A stretch of DNA of 64,000 nucleotides from Persicaria tinctoria (taxonomy: Eukaryota > Streptophyta > Magnoliopsida > Caryophyllales > Polygonaceae). Positions 46,179 through 57,200 of this stretch are shown here, one piece after another (position 1 is the first letter of the stretch; every line of letters begins with the position of its first letter). The position numbers and the translations under genes are program-made. The stretch spans positions 17,194,688 through 17,258,687 of the forward strand of contig JBANSL010000013.1 of the NCBI GenBank assembly GCA_037127255.1, written 5' to 3'. The notes below the pieces were generated by a model that worked only from the letters and a program-made list of their open reading frames with translations, was not told where the DNA came from and did no database searches.

Positions 46179-47650
46179 ATGAGCATGATCCTTGAGGAGA
46201 TGAGGAGAAACCAAGCAAAGAATGACCTTGCTAACTCGGCTGTCCAAAATCAATTGCAAAGTCTCAATGCTCGCTTTGGGGAGATGGACATATGGAAGAG
46301 AACCATTGAGACCCAAGTGGGTCAATTGGCGGCTCAAATTCCAAAGCAACTCGGCACCCTACCAACCCAAACCACGGCTAATCCTAAGGGCCCTGCAACT
46401 GGGCATGTTGCTTCCATCAAGCTAAGGAGTGGACGCGAGTTACTAGATCAACACAACTCGCAAAAAGAAGAAGGCGAGCCCATAAATGCCCTCGGCGTCG
46501 ACCCTTCCAGGGTCGGCATCGACTCCCTGACAGCTCCAAAACCTATTGTAGAAGTTATTGGAAGTGCACAGCCCCTCGGCGCCGACCCCCCCCCCCCCCC
46601 CCCCCGCCTCGACGCCGACCCCTGCTACAGAAAGAACAAGAGCTTCTGAGGTTGCTTCTAAACCTAAGGTACCACTCTCATTCCCCTCCAAGGTGCCGAA
46701 GGACCCCACTGATAGGAAGTTCAAGCGGTTCATGAAGATGCTTCAAGGCCTCAACGTTACTATCCCCCTCACCGAAGCACTTAGAGAGATGCCCGCCTAT
46801 GTGAAATTTTTGAAGGAGATCTTGAGTAACAAGAGGTCTCTAGCGGATATTGCGGAGGAATGCAACAAGATGGACTTCCCCGAAAAGAAGGTTGATCCAT
46901 GGAAGTTTGCCATCTCTATTGGGCTTGGAAATCATCGTTACAAAGTCTTGTGTGACTTGGGAGCAAGTGTAAGTCTTATGCCTCTATCTATTTGGCACCA
47001 AGTCAAGCTAGGAGCATTGGATTTGGTGGAGATGAAGTTGTTTATGGCCGACAACACATGGGTGAAGCCCACAGGGATTATGGATAATGTCCCCGTCAAG
47101 GTGGGGAAGTTCTTTGTCCCAACCGACTTCATTGTGCTAGATATGGAACCGGATCCCACCGTGCCGATCATTTTGGGTAGACCTTTCTTGGCCACGGCGG
47201 ATGCGAACATTAGCGTCAAGAATGGCCTACTTACTTTCACCATAGCCGATGAGGTAATTGAGTTTCGTTTTAATCCGACTATGAGGGAGGTAAGGAGGAT
47301 GGAGATCAATGCCCTATATGCACGAATGGACGTCATTCCATGTGAGGAGCTTACACGGGAAATGATAGCCAAGGATCCAACGCCCACGGAGGATCAAATC
47401 AACAACCTATTGGCTACTTTGGATAATGAAGAAGTGGAAATCAAGAGCACGACAACGGCTAAGTATGGGGTCTTCGATGTCGACCCACCTCTATCGGCAT
47501 CGATTCCACACCATGCTGAAAAAGCTACAGATGCCTCGGCGTCGACACCCTCACCCTCGGCATCGACCCCCTGGAGGATAAAATGTTTCTGCAGAATGCT
47601 GAAAAAGCTACAGATGCCTCAACGCCGACACCCTCAGCCTCGACGTTGAC
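46179..47650 (+). pseudogene. Athila-type gag C-terminus and protease, split at a C20 run
   Basis: 46179-46649 gives SMILEEMRRNQAKND, TQVGQLAAQIPKQLGTLP and VASIKLRSGRELLD, the usual middle of Athila gag-pro. A run of 20 C at 46586-46605 separates it from the next frame, which continues TEALREMPAYVKFLKEIL and SLADIAEECN. The aspartic protease follows: VLCDLGASVSLMPLSI (DLGAS active site) and VPIILGRPFLATA. Proline/Asp-rich linkers containing repeats of ctcggcgccgaccc flank both sides. The frame change at the C-run could be real or a sequencing length error. The reading ends at about 47650 without RT. Confidence 0.82.
46586..46605. repeat. C20 homopolymer
   Basis: Twenty consecutive C inside coding sequence, between GCCGA and GCCTCG. 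The length is likely unstable and error-prone. Confidence 0.9.
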
Positions 47651-48258
47651 ACCTCCAACATCAGGACAACGTGAAGAAGATGGTTGTGCTACCATGGAAG
47701 GAAGAGTTGATGAGAAAGGAAAGAGTTGGGCCGAAGACTACCATCTCGGTCCCAACAAGGTAAGTCAAGGTATGAATTTCTCTTCCCCTATTTCCATTAA
47801 AAATATATCTATTACGAATGAAAGAGGTATGCCTTGGTTTGTGAGATTATGTAGGGGATGCAAAGTCACACTTCTCTTTTTCTGAACCGTGTTGCAAGCG
47901 TCAGATAATAGTTGACGGAGTGTGTGCATTTGTTTACCCTTGTGATTGCATTACTTATACCATCATCTTGTTCGATTATTTTGCATCACATTGTATTTCT
48001 TATTCAATAGTCGCTTGTTTATACTTGATATCCTTGATATCTAACTTGTGACTGATTTAATTTGCAATCTTGATCTTTACTTGTTGTCTTCAATATTGCA
48101 AAATTCTGTGTCCAGGGGAATTGCTTGAATATAGTGCCTTGTTTTTCTCGCCTCTTTGATTTCTAAAACTGAATCACTCTTAGAATCAATAGGGCTTGCA
48201 TTACTTGGTTTCTGGTCTTTGCTTCATTTACTTGTTTCTCTTCTGATATTGTAGGAAC

Positions 48259-48900
48259 ATGTCTAACGACAGCGACCCCAACCCTTCCCCTACCCCTCCT
48301 GTGCCACTTACTATCGCCGACGTTCGGTCCCTCTTTCAAGCTGAAATAGCCCAATTAAACAATCGCTTATCCATTGCAAGAGCTCAAGAACGTGTTGATT
48401 TCACTACCCAGATCAACCAAGCCAAACGACGTGTTCTACCACTTCAAGAAGCGTTGATGGTTGATCAAAGGGAGTACACCTTTCACACCAAGTGTGTGGT
48501 CCAAGACTCCACACTCTCGGTAATCGTCAATGAAGGGAGCTCTTGTAACTTGATCAACGAAAAGGTGGTCGAGTACCTCCATCTAGCAACTGCACCTCGA
48601 CTGCAACACAATGGTTATAACGGCATCACGGACGGTAACTCTGACCCTCTTGTTACTAGATAATGCTTGGTTTCGTTTCAAATGGGTAATTATTGTGATC
48701 AAGTGTTGTGTGATGTCGTTAAAATGGATTGTTGTCATATTTTTTTAGGCTAACCTTGGTTAAATGATCGACAAGTTCTTTATAATGGTCTCTTAAATAC
48801 TTTTGCTTTTAAGTTTGTTGGGAGGAGATTCACCCTCCTACCCTTATCTCCTCAAGCTGTTTTGAAGGACACTGCGGCACAGACACCCATGATGCTAGGG
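48259..48900 (+). pseudogene. Ty3-3 gag-like head fused to protease-like region
   Basis: Starts MSNDSDPNPSPTPPVPLTI at 48259; the first 65 residues are gag-like and coiled (RSLFQAEIAQLNNRL). With no capsid or zinc knuckle in between it passes to HTKCVVQDSTLSVIVNEGSS and CNLINEKVVEYLHLAT, the protease fold in the divergent form seen in Ty3-2 (IIDEGSCCNL). After stops at 48661 and later, the text DVVKMDCCHIFLG and RFTLLPLSPQAVL continues the protease end. It is then interrupted by a hAT element. The junction suggests an internal deletion in the progenitor. Confidence 0.75.
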
Positions 48901-49955
48901 CTGGGGAAATTTTCCCATGGAAACCGTACAAAGACGTACCACCCGAACCAATTAAATTGGTAACCAATATAATTGGTTACCAATTTAATTGGTACGGTAT
49001 ACCGTACTAACTTCCAAAAGTCGGCATGGTAATGGTAATCAAAACAGAAAAGTTGGGATTACCATTACCAACCGACTTCCAATTGGTTGGTACGGTAATT
49101 ACCAACCAAATATTACCAATATATATTTGGGGTTTTTTAAATTATTTTTAAAAGCTTATTTCTATTTTTAAAAGCTTATTTCTAGACTTCCTACTGTTTG
49201 TTATTGTTGTTCATTATTGCTAATTTGCTATCTGTTATTACTGTTGTTCAACCTTTTTCATTTTTATTTCCTATTTTGTTCAAGACTTACAGTTTTCACA
49301 ATTTGTGTGGTTTTTTATGCTATCTGTTATTGCTATATAGGAGAATCTTTTTATTGATGTTCATTATTTCTATCTGTTATTGCTATATAGGAGAATCTTT
49401 TTTTTTGGTGCAAGCTATTCAAGTTAATTAGTACTAATGCCTATTTCTTTTTTATTTATTATTTTGTTTTTGATATTAAGTAATAATTAATAAGTATTAT
49501 CTATTAACTTGATTTCTTTTTATATTTTTTATTTTCAGAAAATGCTTTTAATCAAGGGAGGAATGCTAGCTCGGCTTCGGTTCAGACAAAAATCTAAATG
49601 TTATTCGGAAGCTAGTAGACATTTTATTTTGAATATTATCGGGTTTATTTAAGTCTTTATATTGATTTTGTGCTTAAATGTATGAACAATTTAAATATTT
49701 ATGTTGCTACTTATAAATTTTAAATTGTAATTAAGTTGTATTGCCTTTGATTATTTGTATGTTTTTTTCTTCAACACAAAAAACATGGTAAATTACCATT
49801 ACCAACATGTACCAACCAATTTAATTGGTTACCAGTTAAGTTGGTACAAGCCCTTCGGTGGTTGGTAATGGTTTGGATTTTAAGATTACCAATTAGAATT
49901 GGTTGGTACGTGGTAACGGCAAAAACTAATTGGTATTGTACCAATTCCACCCCTA
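48896..49955. mobile_element. hAT element in Ty3-3 (1060 bp)
   Basis: Termini TAGGGCTGGGGAAATT and, inverted, TAGGGGTGGAATTGGTAC. They are flanked by 8-bp repeats CATGATGC (48888-48895) and CATGAGGC (49956-49963), seven of eight identical. The subterminal zones are full of palindromic ggtaccaatt/aattggtacc motifs in both orientations. A 60-bp tandem duplication around tctgttattgctatatagg lies at about 49320-49400. No transposase frame is seen. Confidence 0.88.
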
Positions 49956-50099
49956 CATGAGGCTGCACCCGAGTCCATAACATCTTGCACCCCTGATCCA
50001 GTCGCGCCCCCAGCCCAGGATGAGATCAAAATCGTGGCCTAGATTCAACACAGCGCATCGAATTTGTTTCGCAAATTCCCGTTGACTTCGACCTCAGAA

Positions 50100-50512
50100 T
50101 TGAGTCAACTCAGTCTTGTTGCGAAGTTGACTCGACGATCTTTCCAACGGTGGGTCACACGCTGCAGGACTCCTCCGGGAAAACCTCCGAATCTACACTG
50201 CAAGTGGACTACAGTGCTGCGCCAGATGTGGTAGTTGCTTCTGACGACAACGATGAGGACGTTGGGGACACTTCTCTTGAGTTAGATATTGTACCTCTTG
50301 AGAATGTTCCTAATGTTGAGACTTCTGAAGTTCATAGGGTTATTGAGACTAATGATATTGTTCTTCTTGATTGCTCAATGTTCCCTATGGAAGGTGTTGT
50401 TTTTGAGGTTCCTTTGCCTCAAATTTTGTTGGCGTCATCTCAAGTTGATTATCAAGGTAGTTACTTTCTGGTTAATGCTCCTTCCCCATTGCTCTTCAAG
50501 GACTCGATTTGA
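50100..50512 (+). pseudogene. Ty3-3 C-terminal acidic segment
   Basis: One frame reads DSSGKTSESTLQVDYSAAPD, then VVVASDDNDEDVGDTSLELD and IVPLENVPNVETSEVHRVIE, ending SPLLFKDSI with a stop, 28 bases before the polypurine tract. It is strongly acidic and is not an RT or integrase. The terminal FKDSI followed by GRIEAN in the next codons resembles the extreme end of some Ty3 polyproteins. Function unknown; conservation of the frame is only partial. Confidence 0.5.
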
Positions 50513-50540
50513 GGACGAATCGAAGCTAATAAGGGGAGAA

Positions 50541-51516
50541 TGATGCGGATCAAGATGGCCTTCTGTTGGTCAAACAATGATCTTGATCCAGGCGAGCTCT
50601 CAAGACCGATTCGAGGGCCATTGATGGCAAAGAATGTCGTCCTCAATAGGAAGAAGAAGGCGCCACTATGGATTGAAGAAAATATATTATGTCATAATAA
50701 TAATAATTATTATTATTAGTTATTTCCATATTTAGTAACTCCTATGTAGTTGGAGCTATTTATAGAATCTCTTATTTTTAGTAATACTTAGTTAGGTGAA
50801 TAAAAGAGAAAAGGAACGTTTATCTCTTCTAGATATTTTCCTTGGCCACTAAGTAGGAAGATTTATCTAGGATTATTATTAGGATTTAATATTTATTTAT
50901 CTAAGACAAAACTCTATCTTTTGCACAAGATTATATTGGTATAGTTCCCTATATAAACTCTTGTATTTTCATTGAATTAATTAGATTGAATAGAATTAGA
51001 TTGAATATAATTGAGGAACCTCTTTATGAATTAAAGGGTTCTTCGATTTCAATCCCAACCACTATCATTGCTCTTGTTCTTGTTTATGTTCGGCAAACCA
51101 TCACCATCATCGTACCTTTGTTCTTGATCGACCAAACAAACAAACACAACCAGAGCTTTCTCAATTTGAAACCCAGAAATCGTCGCAGAAAGGAGGACGA
51201 AGAACACTGCAGAGGACTCAGCTCCTCTCCTGGCGGCGGCCGCGGCAAGACTTGTTGCGCCCACAACAACCTGCGCGCTGGGCACTTCGCTCAGCGTCTC
51301 CATCGCTGCTTCTCTCTTCCTTTTCCTGTCATTGTTTTCTTTCTGTTTGCTGACTTGTACAAGTGTTGTCCGTCGCTAGTATTGTCCTTACTCATACTTG
51401 ATTAATTTGTTCCAATATCAGAAGATATCGAAGAGCATTGCAAGATCGGGCAAATATACGGTGTGGTTCTTGATCTTGAGCTTACAAGCGAAGGATCGGG
51501 TATCCCAAACGTATCA
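50541..51516 (+). repeat. 3' LTR of Ty3-3 (976 bp)
   Basis: Near copy of 36741-37630, ending in CAAACGTATCA at the GTGCG duplication. It has about 70 bp near 51246-51320 absent from the 5' copy. Confidence 0.92.
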
Positions 51517-51633
51517 GTGCGGAACTAGTCGTTTTAATGTCTAGTTTCAGAGGCTCCACAAGCATCCAGAATAGTTAGTTTCATTTTTTTTTAAAAGGGT
51601 CTATACTCTATATGCATCCAAGATGTGTAGACC

Positions 51634-52158
51634 CAGTGACGGATCCTAAAGCGATTAGTTGAGAAGGCGAAAAATTGAACTTTTTTTATAAAAAAAAACC
51701 ATCAATATTCAATATTTGAAGTTTTCGGGTTTTAATTATAGTATTAAGAAATTTGACAAATGATAAGTATGATAGAAGTATGATCGATGTGAAAAGTAAT
51801 TTATATTGCCCCAGTCGAGGTGGCCTAGTGGTAAGGACCAAGGGGAGAGGTAAGGAGGTCCCAGGTTTGATCCATGTCTCCGCCTTTTCATTGGATACCT
51901 TACTCCTTACCAGTGGGTCGAGCCGGTCGGCGCAAGCCGATTTACCTGGTATGTGACTCTTGCAGGTTCCTCGTCATAAAAAAATAATAATTTATATCAC
52001 TTCAGTCTTGAAATGTTTATAATTTTTTTCTCATGTATCGGATTTGAGCTTATAATATATCAAATCGAAGCTATCGACGAGAGGAATATGTATATTAAAT
52101 TTTATTTTTGATTGGGGGCGACTACCACCTCTGACCCTATAGACGATCCGCCCCTTTG
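51634..52158. mobile_element. hAT-like MITE (525 bp) with nested SINE
   Basis: The left end is CAGTGACGGATCC and the right end, inverted, is CAAAGGGGCGGATC. They are flanked by 8-bp repeats TGTAGACC (51626-51633) and TGGAGACC (52159-52166), seven of eight identical. Without the SINE and its duplication the element would be about 334 bp. Termini of this CAGTGxCGGA class are common in plant genomes. Confidence 0.75.
51807..51987 (+). mobile_element. tRNA-derived SINE (181 bp)
   Basis: Flanked by exact 10-bp duplications TAATTTATAT at 51797-51806 and 51988-51997. Internal RNA polymerase III promoter: box A TGGCCTAGTGG (51831-51841) and box B GGTTTGATCC (about 51874-51883), followed by an A-rich tail after ttcctcgtcat. 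The head resembles a tRNA gene but does not fold as one. It lies inside the hAT MITE and so is younger. Confidence 0.88.
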
Positions 52159-52239
52159 TGGAGACCATATTTATTAGTTCGGCTCCATGCACCTATTTTA
52201 TACTTCGTTTTTCTTTATAGGAAGACTCGTACATTCAAG

Positions 52240-53955
52240 ACACGTGTGACCTTAAATGGAAAGCTAACACACTATCACAAGAAGGAAGGAGTATGCTAAT
52301 CAAAACCAATCTACACAATGCAAAGTCTCCTACTACCCACTCATATCCATGAGGAACTAGATAAGGTTAACAACAAATTCTTTTGGAATAAGAATGATAA
52401 ACATAGACCCTTAATAAATTGGGATGAAATTTGCAAATCCAAACAAAATGGAGGCCTCGGTATCAGAAAAGCTAAAAACATAAATATAGCACTACAACTA
52501 AAACTACTATGGAAAATTATAGCTGAACCAAACAATATATGGGTACGGGTTGTTAATGAAAAATATCTTAAAAACAAATTCATGTTTGAGTACTAGAGGA
52601 AATGGAATACCTCATGGAAGTGGACGCAATTCACGTCTCTAAGAGATACCTTCAAACAAGGGCTACATTGGAAAGTGGGGGATGGAAGAACCATAAGGTT
52701 CTGGGAAGATAATTGGATTCCACATAAGTCATTATCTTCACTTATCCAACAACAATGCAGCATCAACAAAGACATAACAGTGCAAAATTATATCAGACAA
52801 ACAAAGCAATGGGATGTACATAAGCTAACTCGTGGATGTCAGCAACTATTAGGCTCAACTATAGTCAAGAATATTTGTGATATGTATACCTATCCCTACA
52901 AATGAAATTACGTACAGATCGTCTCTGCTGGGGACCTAGTAAAAATGGATGGTTACAACTTTAGCAGTTAATCTAATACACACGAATAAAGGACACCGAA
53001 AAACTCTTGTGAATGGCTATGGGACCTTGACACCCAACCAAAATTTTAAAACTTCCTTTGGAAGATCGATCACAAAAAATGGGCTCCCTACCAAAGCTAA
53101 ACTTGAACAGCGACGAATTGCAGTGCCAATGCAATGTGAATTCTGCAACCACCCACGAGAAGATTTATATCGTACCATATCCTCCTGGAATGCCTATACA
53201 CAAGATACGTTGCCAATAATATTGAGCCAAACATATGTCGGGAGATCAGTAATTATAGGTACCTTGACAAAAATCCAAGCGGATTACTAAATTAATGATC
53301 TGAAACTAACATTAGGTAGAGAGTCATTTACCACAACCATCTGGTGGAGTCTGTGGTACTTTAGAAACCAAATAATTTTTAGAAATGACACTGAGAGTAT
53401 CAATTCCATGATAACTTTTATATATAAAAAAACTATATTGTATTGAATTCCTGTAAGAATGACCTCGAAGAGGATGAAAGGGAGAATCAAAGTAATAAGA
53501 AACCAATGACAGCTCGAAAAAAGAAAAATATCAAATGGGAAAACCCCCCCAACATAACTACTACTCCCTCCGTTTGAATATAATTGACGTTCTAAGTAGA
53601 TAGCACATAAATTAAGGAAAGCAGCTACCATTATACTGTGTATGAATGACCACATTTTTTTTGATTTTTTTTATATCATATGTATACGGATGACTGCAAA
53701 ACCCATTTGAATTACTCTCCGTATGAGGGAAAGAGCAATTATTGCTTTCCCAAATTACAGACATTTGGTACTACATATATTAATTTTTAATTGCAGGAAA
53801 AGAAAAGTACTCTGTAAATTTAAGGGAGTCATGTCATGTGTTCTCAAACGACATTTATTTAGCAACACAAAATAAAACACTAGAACGACAATTATATTCA
53901 AACGGATGGAGTATAAACTAAACTTTGATGGATCAGGACTCGACTCGGGAGGAAA
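52240..53955 (+). pseudogene. LINE pol remnant, split by a Stowaway MITE
   Basis: Reads WKANTLSQEGRSMLIKTNL at 52256, a block typical of plant LINE RT ends, then MQSLLLPTHIHEELDKVNN and NGGLGIRKAKNINIALQLKL. Next come WKVGDGRTIRFWEDNWIP, a zf-RVT region (GLPTKAKLEQRRIAVPMQC, then EFCNHPRED) and the linker WYFRNQIIFRN. The RNase H start is broken by the MITE: KWEKP-like sequence before 53560 and KLNFDGSGLDSGG after 53912, followed by an A-run. Many stops and frameshifts. Confidence 0.8.
53564..53911. mobile_element. Stowaway MITE (348 bp)
   Basis: TA duplications at 53562-53563 and 53912-53913. Inverted termini are CTCCCTCCGTTTGAATATAA (left) and CTCCATCCGTTTGAATATAA (right). This is the classic Stowaway (Tc1/mariner) signature. 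It sits about 330 bp upstream of the nucleotide-sugar transporter start codon. Confidence 0.93.
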
Positions 53956-54238
53956 AAAAAAAGGACGTGCTTGACCTTGATGCGGTGCCTGTGGATGCGT
54001 TTTAGGCGTGTAATTCACCGCCCTTGATCTTCCTTTTTCCGAGTCCGGTTAAAGAAAGGAGCGAAAATGCGGGATCGATGGAGTTGAGAATCGAGATCGC
54101 CTGCATACGTATATTTGCTCACTCCGACACTCCAAATCTCCAACTAAAAACCCTGCTCTAAAGTCTAGCTCATAGTTCAACCAGATTTCCCACCCTCGCA
54201 AGCTTCTGCGCATCTTCTTCTCCATCTTCCTCTCTGCA

Positions 54239-57200
54239 ATGGAATATCGCAAAATCAAAGACCCGGTTCTCTCTCTCTCTCTGGTTGCTATTTCCATTTT
54301 CCTCATTTTATTTCTAATCTGGATGTTTCGATCCATTTCTTCAATGCGGAGCCTTTAGCTGCGAATTCTTTGTTATTGGTGGATCAATTTTGTGTTCTCA
54401 TTCCTTTTAGGGTTGTTTTGTATCTTGGGCGTCGGTTATTTGGCGTTTCGATTTCCATTGTTAGAGATTCAATTTGTTTGTGGTTTAGGGATTGCGTTGA
54501 TAGAGTGTTTCAATTGTTCTTGAAGAATATTTATAATATGCGGTTGCAAATCGATAAAAGCATATCCACGGCGCACTTACAAATTCACCATACACAAGGA
54601 CATGATTGTGTTGAAGCTCCAGGTGTAATTGGCACGGTTATATATCAAATAGATGGCTTTTTGATCTGCTGTTATTGTGAAGGTTTTCTGTTATGCATAT
54701 CTTTGTCTGTGACGAGTCATGATTATGTTTAAATCTTTGCTTTAGGACAAGGATGAAGGTAGTTCAGGTGATGATGTTGAGAGAGGGAAAGCTCAGTCAG
54801 GTTCATTCCTTCCCTAAATTGTTGAGTTTTCCAAGGGTTAAAATTCCTTAACCATCTAGGTCTCTACTGTTTATTGAAGTCTTATGTATCTATGGTTCAA
54901 TAATGCAGGTTTGGTCAACAATCTGCCCATAATGAGCAGTGTCACGAGTAACAAATCTCAGTGGAAGCGCAAGTAAGAGCAGTCCAATGCATTGAAAATG
55001 TTACTTGATAGATGATTGCCCATTCAATTTCCTTGTTTTTTCTTTGTAGGTCAATTGTTACCCTTGCATTGACTATCCTTACAAGTTCGCAAGCTATTCT
55101 GATTGTCTGGTCAAAGAGAGCAGGAAAGTATGAGTATAGTGTTACAACTGCAAATTTTCTGGTAAGAAAGCACCAGTCACTAATCATAATGTAACAAGGA
55201 GGAATTAATACAGAGTTGAGAGTATTATCTTTTCATAATTTCGTAGGTGGAATCCAAAGCTTGCTTCAAAATTTTGAAAACCCTTCTAATCTGACCATTT
55301 AACTAATGTTGGTTGGTGATTGGTTCTAAAGTGTGGAACTAAAGTTTAGCCCTTTTTACATATAGGTGGAAGCTTTGAAATGTGCTCTTTCATTTTTGGC
55401 TTTGACAAGGATTTGGAGAAGTGAAGGTGTTACAGAAGATAACAGGTTTGTGACTTTTGTATATCTTGCTATACCTGCAGAATTGCTTACTGATGCCCAC
55501 TAAAGCGTGCCTCTTATGAGATTTATTCTAGTTCAGAAGAATGGAGAGGTTTAAACTCTAAAATCATCCCCCAACAAACTGTCTTTATTATGTTGCCTTT
55601 CGCTTTTTTAGGACATGCTGCTGAATAAGTGTTCTGTCTTCTCATTTCTGCCAGCGTATGAATTAAAATATCAAATCTATAGTACCCTTATTATGTGAAA
55701 TATTGTTCGTTTGCCATGTTTCTGCTTTGACATTTTCCCATTTATTCTTGTCTATTCTACCTTGGTTGGCTTGGTTTGATTAGGTTAAGCACTACACTGG
55801 CTGAAGTTAGTGTTTACCCAATTCCAGCTGCTCTTTATCTTATCAAGAACTTACTGCAGGTATCCTTACTCTAATTTATTTCATTAAAATAAGGAAACAG
55901 GACTGCAACTTTATTTACTAACTTTTGCTTTGTTTTCCTCTCGTTTTGGAAGTACTACATCTTTGCATATGTGGATGCTCCAGGATATCAGATATTGAAG
56001 AATCTAAATATCATTAGCACAGGTGTTTTGTACAGGATCATTCTTAAGAGACGGTAATGCCCCACTCTGCTTGCTCTTGACTATTTTTGTTTGATGACGT
56101 ATTGGTACAAATTGTTTAAAAAATGAAATACTCTGTTCCTTTACAGTTTTGCTTTAGGACAGATTAATAGACCTTCCTTCAATATGGTTAAATGCTTTTA
56201 CTTTGGAAGATCAATTCTTCTCAGTCTCCTTAATTGTTATTTTCCTCCCGCTGTATGATGGCAAGCAAAAGATATCTTAATAAAAATATCCAACTTAGGC
56301 TAAATCATCTATGTTAGATTTTCAGAAAGTTATTGCTACTTTTGGTAATTGCTTTGTAGAAGGCATTGTTATCTAAAGGAAGGAACTATCCTTTCAGGTG
56401 CTTTCTTGGCATTCTATAATTTCACATTACTTGTGTCTCAGGCTAAGTGAGATCCAGTGGGCTGCATTCATTCTATTATGTGCTGGATGCACCACTGCAC
56501 AGTTGAATTCCAAGTAAGTGTGACCATGCTTTGATTATCTACCTTTATTTTCGATCCATGTGAAGAGGCAATCAGGTTTAAGTATAGGATTCACAACTAA
56601 ACTCCAATAAATATTATGTCCACATCATACATGCAGTTTTCAATGATTCATGGTCTTCTCATTATCATAAAAAACATTAATTGTGAAGGACACCAGTCAA
56701 CTATAATGCCAAGACATGCCTAGAGGTGTCGTTTATTTTAAAGTTCAACATCCTATCTAATCTCCCAATATAGAGATTGTGCACTTGTATCTGAAAATGA
56801 TGCTACCTTAATTCCTTGCAACTGTATTATGTTCACTTCCATGCAGCTTAGACAATTGATATTGTCATGTTCTATGTTGCTTATGATGGATTCATTAACT
56901 TTCTATTTTTATTTTGTGCATTCAGTTCTGATCATGTTCTCCAAACTCCATTACAAGGTTTGGTGATGGCTGTGGTGAGTGTTTGTTTTGAAGCTGTCTT
57001 TGTAGTTTACTAACAAAACAGTTTGGGTATAGTTTGACGATTCTTAGTGGTTCAGTGTTGATCTTTGCCATATCAATACTTTAGCCTCTTGTATTTTTAC
57101 AGGTCATGGCTCTTCTTAGTGGGTTTGCTGGTGTTTATACAGAGGTGTGTTTGCATGTCAATCGTTATTGAATCGATTGATTGATTATCGCTGTGATTTG

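Larger units (their letters stand above)
43150..47900 (+). mobile_element. Truncated Athila-type Ty3 element (LTR end, leader, gag, protease)
   Basis: The primer site TGGTGCCGTTGCCGGGG at 44845-44861 is the type used by Athila/Tat elements and follows a probable LTR end at about 44841. The upstream 43150-44841 is likely its 5' LTR, but I could not fix the LTR start or find a second LTR. Gag and protease follow; RT, INT and the 3' LTR are absent. After about 47900 the sequence returns to Ty3-3. The borders are approximate, and the element may have been truncated by deletion. Confidence 0.65.
36741..51516 (+). mobile_element. Ty3-3: LTR retrotransposon lacking RT and integrase
   Basis: Bounded by exact GTGCG duplications at 36736-36740 and 51517-51521. 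LTRs are 36741-37630 and 50541-51516, beginning TGATGCGGATCAA and ending CCAAACGTATCA. A degraded tRNA-Met primer site follows at 37633. The polypurine tract is AAGGGGAGAA before 50541. Its own coding part is small: an N-terminal gag-like segment joined to a protease-like region (48259-48900) and an acidic segment (50100-50512). No RT, RNase H or INT motif is visible. The rest of the span is nested: CACTA (37749-42735), an Athila-type fragment (about 43150-47900) and hAT (48896-49955). Confidence 0.88.
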
